A stretch of DNA of 11,825 nt from Pseudomonadota bacterium (GTDB lineage Bacteria > Pseudomonadota > Gammaproteobacteria > Xanthomonadales > Marinicellaceae), in NCBI GenBank assembly GCA_008501575.1, contig QQUO01000013.1, positions 1 to 11,825 on the forward strand, written 5' to 3'. Positions 7,137 to 11,825 of the stretch are shown here, piece after piece (position 1 is the stretch's first letter; the number at the start of each line of letters is the position of its first letter). The position numbers and the translations under genes were made by a program. Under the pieces are notes generated by a model, which ran no database searches, was not told where the DNA came from, and worked only from the letters and a program-made list of their open reading frames with translations.

Positions 7137-7913
7137 ATGCGACATCAACCTAAAATAATCGCAGTGGCCAACCAAAAAGGCGGCGTGGGTAAAACCACCA
7201 CCGTGGTCAATACCGCTGTGGGCTTAGCCCAATTAAAACACCGTGTATTATTGGTTGATTTGGATCCGCAAGGTAATGCCACCATGGCCTGTGGTGTTGA
7301 TTCCAGGGCCTTGGACATCTCAGCCTGTGAATTGCTGTTATCAGAGTGCGACGCCAGAGAGGCCATTATTAAAACCGATGGAATTGATGTGATTGGCGCC
7401 AACACAGATTTAACCGCTGCCGAATTACAACTGATGGATGATGATTATCCGCAACAGGCCTTGAAACGACAGTTGGCTCAAGTGGCTGATGACTATGACT
7501 ATATTCTGATTGATTGTCCACCTTCTCTCAGTATTCTCACCATTAATGCCTTAACTGCCGCCGACAGTGTCTTAATTCCGATGCAATGTGAATATTATGC
7601 TTTAGAAGGATTGACCTCTCTATTGGACACCATTAAACGGGTACAGCAAACGGTAAATCCGGATTTACAGATTGAGGGTTTATTGAGAACCATGTTTGAT
7701 GGTCGAAATAATTTAGCCAATGATGTGGCGGCACAAATCAGTGAACATTTTGGCGATAAAGTGTTTACCACCGTGGTGCCGCGAAATGTCAAAGTGGCTG
7801 AAGCACCCAGTTTTGGTGTGTCTGCCATAGAATATGATCATTTATCCCGTGGGGCAGTGGCGTATAAAGGATTGGCCAGTGAAATCATCAGGAGAAACCA
7901 TGGCAGAAACTAA
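7137..7913 (+). CDS. parA: Chromosome partitioning ATPase ParA (Soj)
   Basis: A 258-residue ParA ATPase of the short chromosomal (Soj) type, without an N-terminal DNA-binding extension. It binds nucleoid DNA non-specifically in the ATP form and moves ParB-parS complexes during origin segregation. The deviant Walker A KGGVGKTT is at 14-21 (signature K14 and catalytic K19), Walker A' LLVDLDPQGN at 38-47 and Walker B ILIDCPPSL at 123-131. VPRNVKVAEAPSFG (214-227) is the usual conserved C-terminal block. It starts 4 nt after rsmG with only a poor ribosome-binding site, suggesting translational coupling. Its last 14 nt overlap the start of parB. Confidence 0.96.
   Translation: MRHQPKIIAVANQKGGVGKTTTVVNTAVGLAQLKHRVLLVDLDPQGNATMACGVDSRALDISACELLLSECDAREAIIKTDGIDVIGANTDLTAAELQLMDDDYPQQALKRQLAQVADDYDYILIDCPPSLSILTINALTAADSVLIPMQCEYYALEGLTSLLDTIKRVQQTVNPDLQIEGLLRTMFDGRNNLANDVAAQISEHFGDKVFTTVVPRNVKVAEAPSFGVSAIEYDHLSRGAVAYKGLASEIIRRNHGRN
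7890..7895 (+). promoter_or_regulatory. ribosome-binding site that fixes the parB start
   Basis: AGGAGA lies inside the end of parA, a few bases before ATG 7900. It is one of the strongest Shine-Dalgarno sequences in the window. It argues that parB begins at 7900 and not at the upstream in-frame ATG 7834, which would add 22 residues unlike ParB. Confidence 0.8.
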
Positions 7914-8820
7914 TAAATCCGGTAAAAAATCAACCCCAAAAACCAGCAAAAAAACCAAACGTAAAACCGGCTTAGGTCGCGGCCTGGATGCCTTATTGGC
8001 CTCGTCAAAGCATGCCGAATCACAACAATCGGATAGCCATTCAAGTGAGCTGCAAAGCTTGGCTATTAACCAATTACAACCCGGACAATATCAGCCGCGT
8101 ACCATCATGGCTGAAGATAAATTACGGGAATTAGCCGATTCCATTGAGTCACAAGGCATTGTACAACCCATTGTGGTGCGTCAAATTAGCAGCCGTAAAT
8201 ATGAAATTGTGGCCGGTGAGCGCCGTTGGCGAGCGGCCAAATTGGCCAATCTAACTGAAGTGCCGGTGCTGGTGAAGCAAATCGATGACCAGCAAACCAT
8301 TGCCATGGCGCTCATTGAAAATATACAGCGAGAGGACCTTAATCCGTTGGAAGAAGCTCAGGCACTGGCCCGCTTGATTGAAGAATTTTCCATCACCCAC
8401 GCACAAGCGGCTGAGGCTGTCGGTCGATCGCGGGTGGCGGTCAGTAATTTACTGCGCTTATTGGATTTATCCGAACCGGTTAAACAACTGTTGCATAATG
8501 AACAACTTGAAATGGGTCATGCCCGTTGTTTATTGGGTTTGGATAAGACCCAGCAATCACGTGTTGCTGAGCAAATTGTGGCCAAAAACCTCACCGTGCG
8601 CCAGGCAGAAGCCATGGTCAAAGAAATTAAAAACCCCGGTCCAAAAAAAACCAAATCCACACCGCAAAAAAGTGCCGATATTCGCCATTTAGAACAACAG
8701 CTCAGTGAACAGCTATGCACCCAGGTGGCGGTTAAACAGCAGTCCGGCGGTAAAGGTCAACTGGTCATTCATTATCATAACAGTGATGAACTGCAAGGCA
8801 TTTTAGAGAGAATCAAATAA
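7900..8820 (+). CDS. parB: Chromosome partitioning protein ParB (Spo0J)
   Basis: ParB of 306 residues binds parS sites near the origin, spreads along DNA as a CTP-dependent clamp and stimulates ParA. After a basic N-terminal tail comes the ParA-contact motif LGRGLDALL (25-33). The CTP-binding region shows QYQPR (63-67), GERRWRAAK (106-114) and ENIQREDLNPLEEAQA (140-155). The helix-turn-helix that reads parS lies at about 165-186 (THAQAAEAVGRSRVAVSNLL). A lysine- and proline-rich linker (about 243-258) leads to the C-terminal dimerisation domain. The start overlaps parA by 14 nt. No intrinsic terminator follows, so some readthrough into the PEP carboxykinase gene is possible. Confidence 0.96.
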   Translation: MAETNKSGKKSTPKTSKKTKRKTGLGRGLDALLASSKHAESQQSDSHSSELQSLAINQLQPGQYQPRTIMAEDKLRELADSIESQGIVQPIVVRQISSRKYEIVAGERRWRAAKLANLTEVPVLVKQIDDQQTIAMALIENIQREDLNPLEEAQALARLIEEFSITHAQAAEAVGRSRVAVSNLLRLLDLSEPVKQLLHNEQLEMGHARCLLGLDKTQQSRVAEQIVAKNLTVRQAEAMVKEIKNPGPKKTKSTPQKSADIRHLEQQLSEQLCTQVAVKQQSGGKGQLVIHYHNSDELQGILERIK

Positions 8821-8917
8821 AACCCTTTAAGCGGGGTAAAAAGGTCTTGAAAGCTTGCTTTTAAACTGTGTTGGCGTTAAAGTTTGCTACCAATTTTTGC
8901 AAACCAATTAAATTCCC
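8821..8917 (+). promoter_or_regulatory. leader region of the PEP carboxykinase gene
   Basis: This 97-bp gap has no T-tract terminator for parB. A weak promoter is possible (TTGCTT 8855-8860, 17 bp, TAAAGT 8878-8883). A perfect 6-bp inverted repeat, GTTTGC (8882-8887) and GCAAAC (8899-8904), separated by 11 nt, lies just before the start codon, where a hairpin or bound regulator could affect initiation. The bases before ATG 8918 (AATTAAATTCCC) contain no Shine-Dalgarno sequence. Confidence 0.3.
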
Positions 8918-10666
8918 ATGAGCACATCCAACCAAGCGCTGGCTGATTGGGTTCAAGAAGTGGCTGAACTCACCCAAGCTGACGACATTTACTGGTGTAA
9001 CGGCAGCACTGCCGAAGACGAATCTTTTAACCATCAATTACTCGAAGATGGCAGCTACAAACGCCTCAATCCCGAGACCCATCCCAATTGTTACTTGCAC
9101 TTATCTGACCCCAAAGATGTGGCACGGGTGGAGCATTTAACCTTTATCTGCACGGAGCAAGAAGCCGATGCCGGGCCTAATAACCATTGGATGGATCCAC
9201 AACAAGCCCACCACAAAATGGACAATTTATTTAAAGGGTGTATGCAAGGGCGGACACTGTATGTGATTCCTTACTGCATGGGACCAATTGATTCACCCAT
9301 CTCTCGATGTGGGGTGGAAATTACCGACAGTCCTTATGTGGTGCAGAATATGCGATTGATGACCCGCATGGGTGATGACGCGTTACGCCGCATCGAACGC
9401 GAAGGTGATTTTGTCAAAGGCCTGCATTCAACCGGCGAACTCGATCCTGAGCGTCGCTTTATCATGCATTTTCCGGAAGAAAGGGTCATCAAAAGTTATG
9501 GTTCGGGCTACGGTGGTAATGCTTTATTGGGTAAAAAGTGTCACGCTTTGAGAATCGCTTCATACCAGGCCAGAGATGAAGGCTGGTTGGCTGAGCACAT
9601 GTTAATCTTAGGTATTAAAACCCCCGCTGGTCAACAACACTACGTGGCCGCGGCCTTCCCGTCAGCCTGTGGCAAAACCAATTTAGCGATGCTGATTCCG
9701 CCACAAGGCTATCTCCAGGACGGTTGGGAAATCACCACCGTGGGTGATGACATTTGTTGGATGCGCCCCGGCGAAGATGGTCGTTTATGGGCCATTAACC
9801 CGGAAGCGGGCTTTTTTGGGGTGGCCCCGGGTACCGCTAAAGACACCAACCCCAACGCTTTGGCCATGTTGTATCAAGACACCATCTTTACCAATGTCGC
9901 TCAAACTGCGGATGAACAACCGTGGTGGGAAGGCTTAGACGATCGGGTGCCGGCCATTGATTGGCAGGGGCGTCCTTTTGATCCGGCCAATGGCCCGGCG
10001 GCTCACCCCAATTCACGCTTTACCGTGTCGGCCAAACGTTGTCCCAGTTACTCACCGGCTTCAGAAGACGCCAGTGGTGTGCCCATCAGCGCCATTATTT
10101 TTGGCGGTCGCCGGGCTTCCTTGGTGCCCTTGGTTAATGAGGCCAGAAATTGGAACCATGGTGTTTTAATGGGTGCCACTGTGGCTTCTGAAACCACCGC
10201 TGCTGCCACCGGTCAGGTGGGTGTGGTGCGCCGTGATCCGATGGCCATGAAACCTTTTTGTGGTTACCATTTTGGTGATTACTGGGCCCATTGGGTGTCG
10301 ATGCAGGACAAAGCTGAAAATTTACCCAAAGTGTTTACCGTGAATTGGTTCAGAAAAGATAAAGACGGTCATTTTATGTGGCCCGGATTTGGTGAAAATA
10401 TGCGCGTTCTTGAATGGATTATCGGCCGTTGTCAAGGCACCGCTGATGCCCACGAAACCGCCATTGGCCAGATGCCGCAAGCCACTGATCTGAACACCGA
10501 AGGGTTGGCGATGGACTTAAGAGTATTGGATCAGCTGCTGACCGTGGATCAAGACGGATGGCGTGCAGAAAGCCAGCAGATTAAAGATTTCTTAGGTGAA
10601 TATGGCGATCGTGTTCCGCAACAACTGTATGAGGAATTACAACGCAGCAATGATAAATTGTCCTAA
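8918..10666 (+). CDS. pckG: GTP-dependent phosphoenolpyruvate carboxykinase
   Basis: Cytoplasmic enzyme converting oxaloacetate and GTP to phosphoenolpyruvate, GDP and CO2 (EC 4.1.1.32), the entry step of gluconeogenesis from TCA intermediates. Length (582) and motifs identify the GTP type rather than the ATP type usual in enterobacteria. SYGSGYGGNALLGKKCHALR (193-212) carries the metal ligand K207; H227 (AEHML) and D278 (VGDDICWM) are the other expected metal ligands. The P-loop FPSACGKTN is at 247-255 with the reactive C251, and RFTVSAKRCPSYSP (367-380) and FGGRR (395-399) are also present. The N-terminus aligns with the family from ADWV onward, and an in-frame TAA at 8909-8911 excludes an upstream start, so ATG 8918 stands despite lacking a Shine-Dalgarno site. 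A strong terminator follows. Together with GAPDH it points to growth on organic or amino acids, though the two are not in one operon. Confidence 0.97.
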   Translation: MSTSNQALADWVQEVAELTQADDIYWCNGSTAEDESFNHQLLEDGSYKRLNPETHPNCYLHLSDPKDVARVEHLTFICTEQEADAGPNNHWMDPQQAHHKMDNLFKGCMQGRTLYVIPYCMGPIDSPISRCGVEITDSPYVVQNMRLMTRMGDDALRRIEREGDFVKGLHSTGELDPERRFIMHFPEERVIKSYGSGYGGNALLGKKCHALRIASYQARDEGWLAEHMLILGIKTPAGQQHYVAAAFPSACGKTNLAMLIPPQGYLQDGWEITTVGDDICWMRPGEDGRLWAINPEAGFFGVAPGTAKDTNPNALAMLYQDTIFTNVAQTADEQPWWEGLDDRVPAIDWQGRPFDPANGPAAHPNSRFTVSAKRCPSYSPASEDASGVPISAIIFGGRRASLVPLVNEARNWNHGVLMGATVASETTAAATGQVGVVRRDPMAMKPFCGYHFGDYWAHWVSMQDKAENLPKVFTVNWFRKDKDGHFMWPGFGENMRVLEWIIGRCQGTADAHETAIGQMPQATDLNTEGLAMDLRVLDQLLTVDQDGWRAESQQIKDFLGEYGDRVPQQLYEELQRSNDKLS

Positions 10667-10686
10667 TTAATGTTTATATCTAAGAC

Positions 10687-10717
10687 AAAAGGCGGTTTTT
10701 TTAATACCGCCTTTTTT
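10687..10717 (+). terminator. Rho-independent terminator after pckG
   Basis: AAAAGGCGGT (10687-10696) pairs with ACCGCCTTTT (10706-10715) around a 9-nt loop, and the descending arm ends in six T residues (10712-10717). It lies about 20 nt after the pckG stop codon and isolates that gene from the secreted-protein gene. Confidence 0.92.
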
Positions 10718-10727
10718 GTGTCTTTTG

Positions 10728-10733
10728 TATAAT
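10728..10733 (+). promoter_or_regulatory. putative -10 box upstream of the secreted-protein gene
   Basis: A perfect TATAAT occurs 11 nt after the pckG terminator T-tract. The expected -35 region falls in the terminator stem and shows no TTGACA match, so an activator or another promoter may be needed. If used, it gives a leader of about 87 nt. The remainder of 10734-10816 shows nothing recognisable. Confidence 0.3.
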
Positions 10734-10826
10734 TATTGCGGCCCGGGGGAAGGCTTCAATTCAGCAGCTGTCATAAACATATCATGGTAGCCTGCTAATC
10801 TAACAATAATTTTTAAAGAGGTAGGT

Positions 10827-11825
10827 ATGAAGTTAAACAAATCAGGTCAGTTCACGGCCCTTATATTTCTCAGCGTCACCGGTTTTTCGGCACAGGCTGC
10901 TGAAGTCTGGAGCGAATCATTCGAAACCGATGGCCAGGGAACCCGCTATACATCCACACCAGAATTCACTGATGGTGGTGGCGACTATTGGCTCAGAACA
11001 GATGGTGTTGGTTTGCCAATTAGTGCGGGTGCTTACAGTGGCTATGTTGGCACTTATTTTTGGGCGGCTGAAGATGTTGACGGTGAAGGTGGTACCGCAG
11101 AACCGGAGCTCAATGTAACCGGAATCGATATTAGTGGAGTTTCAGGTTTGTCTTTTTCCGGATTATTTGCGGCCGGGCATAAAGGTGGTCCCGGCGCCAG
11201 TAAATATGATTCAACAGATTTTATGAAGGTGCAATATCAAATTGATGGTGGTGGATATCTTGATGGTGTATGTTTTAATTATGAGCCTGGTACAGATACT
11301 AGTCCTATCACAAATGAACCGATTGGCTTAGATGCTGATTGTGATGGTGAATCTGATGGGGTTGCCGGTCGATTAAACGCAACGTTAACAGAATATGGTT
11401 TTGCCATTGCCGGTACCGGTACTACCCTGGATATTAAAGTCATTGTTTCTGTCAATGCCGGCGATGAAGAACTTGCTTTTGATTACTTGGTACTCAGTGG
11501 AGATATGGGTGATGTTCCACCCACTGTTAGTTCAACAGTTCCCAACGATGGCGCCGTGGGTGTGGCTGAAAACACCTCGATTACGATTAATTTTTCCGAA
11601 GCCATCGATGCCACAGCTTCAGCCGTTACCATGACTTGTTCAACCTCGGCTGGAGTCAGCTTTTCCAGTGGCTTACCAGCCACTGCGGTGAGTCAATTGG
11701 TGCTAACACCGGCATCCACATTGGTGGATGGTGAAACTTGTGATGTCACGGTTGTAGACACCGAGATTACCGATGTTGACGGTACCCCGGATGCCATGGT
11801 GGCCAATTATGATTTTAGCTTTCTG
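10827..11825 (+). CDS. Secreted protein with Ig-like domain (3' end outside window)
   Basis: The frame stays open from ATG 10827 to the window end (333 codons, no stop), so the gene is truncated by the edge. A GAGG sequence (10818-10821) precedes the ATG. A signal peptide occupies residues 1-24 (basic start, hydrophobic core, AQA before the cut). Residues about 25-228 form a beta-rich, Gly/Asp-rich domain beginning WSESFETDG, with FDYLVLSGD near its end. It contains C149 and, inside a DxDxDG calcium-loop-like motif at 169-174, C172. From about 230 a bacterial Ig-like domain of the Big_5 type begins (PPTVSSTVPNDGAVGV, then ITINFSEAID) with C271 and C305, which may form a disulfide. Such proteins in marine bacteria are often long, with further repeats, an enzyme domain or an export/sorting signal, none of which can be seen here. 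The function is not recognised; a surface or extracellular role is inferred. Confidence 0.85.
   Translation, partial: MKLNKSGQFTALIFLSVTGFSAQAAEVWSESFETDGQGTRYTSTPEFTDGGGDYWLRTDGVGLPISAGAYSGYVGTYFWAAEDVDGEGGTAEPELNVTGIDISGVSGLSFSGLFAAGHKGGPGASKYDSTDFMKVQYQIDGGGYLDGVCFNYEPGTDTSPITNEPIGLDADCDGESDGVAGRLNATLTEYGFAIAGTGTTLDIKVIVSVNAGDEELAFDYLVLSGDMGDVPPTVSSTVPNDGAVGVAENTSITINFSEAIDATASAVTMTCSTSAGVSFSSGLPATAVSQLVLTPASTLVDGETCDVTVVDTEITDVDGTPDAMVANYDFSFL

Noticed and set aside
7145..7405. Antisense open frame inside parA (and similar ones in parB, the DUF1631 gene and tolC)
   Set aside because: These lie wholly within well-supported genes and have low-complexity or implausible translations.
7834..7899. 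Upstream in-frame extension of parB starting at ATG 7834
   Set aside because: The extra residues do not look like ParB, the stretch is fully inside parA, and a strong Shine-Dalgarno sequence precedes ATG 7900.
8554..8567. CACGTG core inside parB resembling the centre of a parS site
   Set aside because: The flanks (GCAAT before, TTGCT after) do not match the TGTTT/AAACA arms of parS and are not symmetric. No convincing parS was found elsewhere in the window by eye.
8822..8845. Possible terminator after parB (ACCC...GGGT)
   Set aside because: The stem is only four base pairs and no T-tract follows, so it does not meet the form of an intrinsic terminator.

Overview
The window looks like a chromosomal stretch of a marine-type gammaproteobacterium of moderate GC content. 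The evidence is the gene set: a long-form GAPDH of the Pseudomonas/Vibrio type, a DUF1631 protein, a single-domain PilZ protein, TolC with a PCMT-like methyltransferase, rsmG-parA-parB, a GTP-dependent PEP carboxykinase, and a secreted protein with a bacterial Ig-like domain. The combination would fit a Marinicella-like organism, but that is inference from gene content only. No insertion sequence, phage gene, CRISPR array, tRNA or rRNA was seen.

Layout, left to right. (1) Positions 1-43, minus strand: the first 14 codons of a divergent gene running off the left edge, with a good ribosome-binding site. (2) 90-1562, plus: long-form GAPDH closed by a strong intrinsic terminator. (3) 1748-4374, plus: a two-gene unit of a large DUF1631 protein and a small PilZ protein, suggesting cyclic-di-GMP signalling. 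(4) 4343-6352, minus: a PCMT-like methyltransferase followed by tolC. The 3' end of tolC overlaps the 3' end of the PilZ gene by 32 bp. (5) 6353-6493: a divergent control region. (6) 6494-8820, plus: rsmG-parA-parB, tightly packed, covering 16S rRNA methylation and chromosome segregation. (7) 8918-10666, plus: GTP-type PEP carboxykinase with its own terminator. (8) 10827 to the right edge, plus: the first 333 residues of a secreted protein with a signal peptide, a Ca-loop-like motif and an Ig-like domain. The gene is cut by the window end.

Most genes are housekeeping. GAPDH and PEP carboxykinase both serve lower glycolysis/gluconeogenesis but are separate units. rsmG-parAB is the usual near-origin trio, but it lacks mnmG upstream and atp genes downstream. 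The less understood parts are the DUF1631/PilZ pair, the divergent PCMT-like protein beside tolC, and the truncated secreted protein. No gap between genes exceeds 300 bases. I see no convincing new defence or mobile system; the points worth a second look are modest and listed separately.
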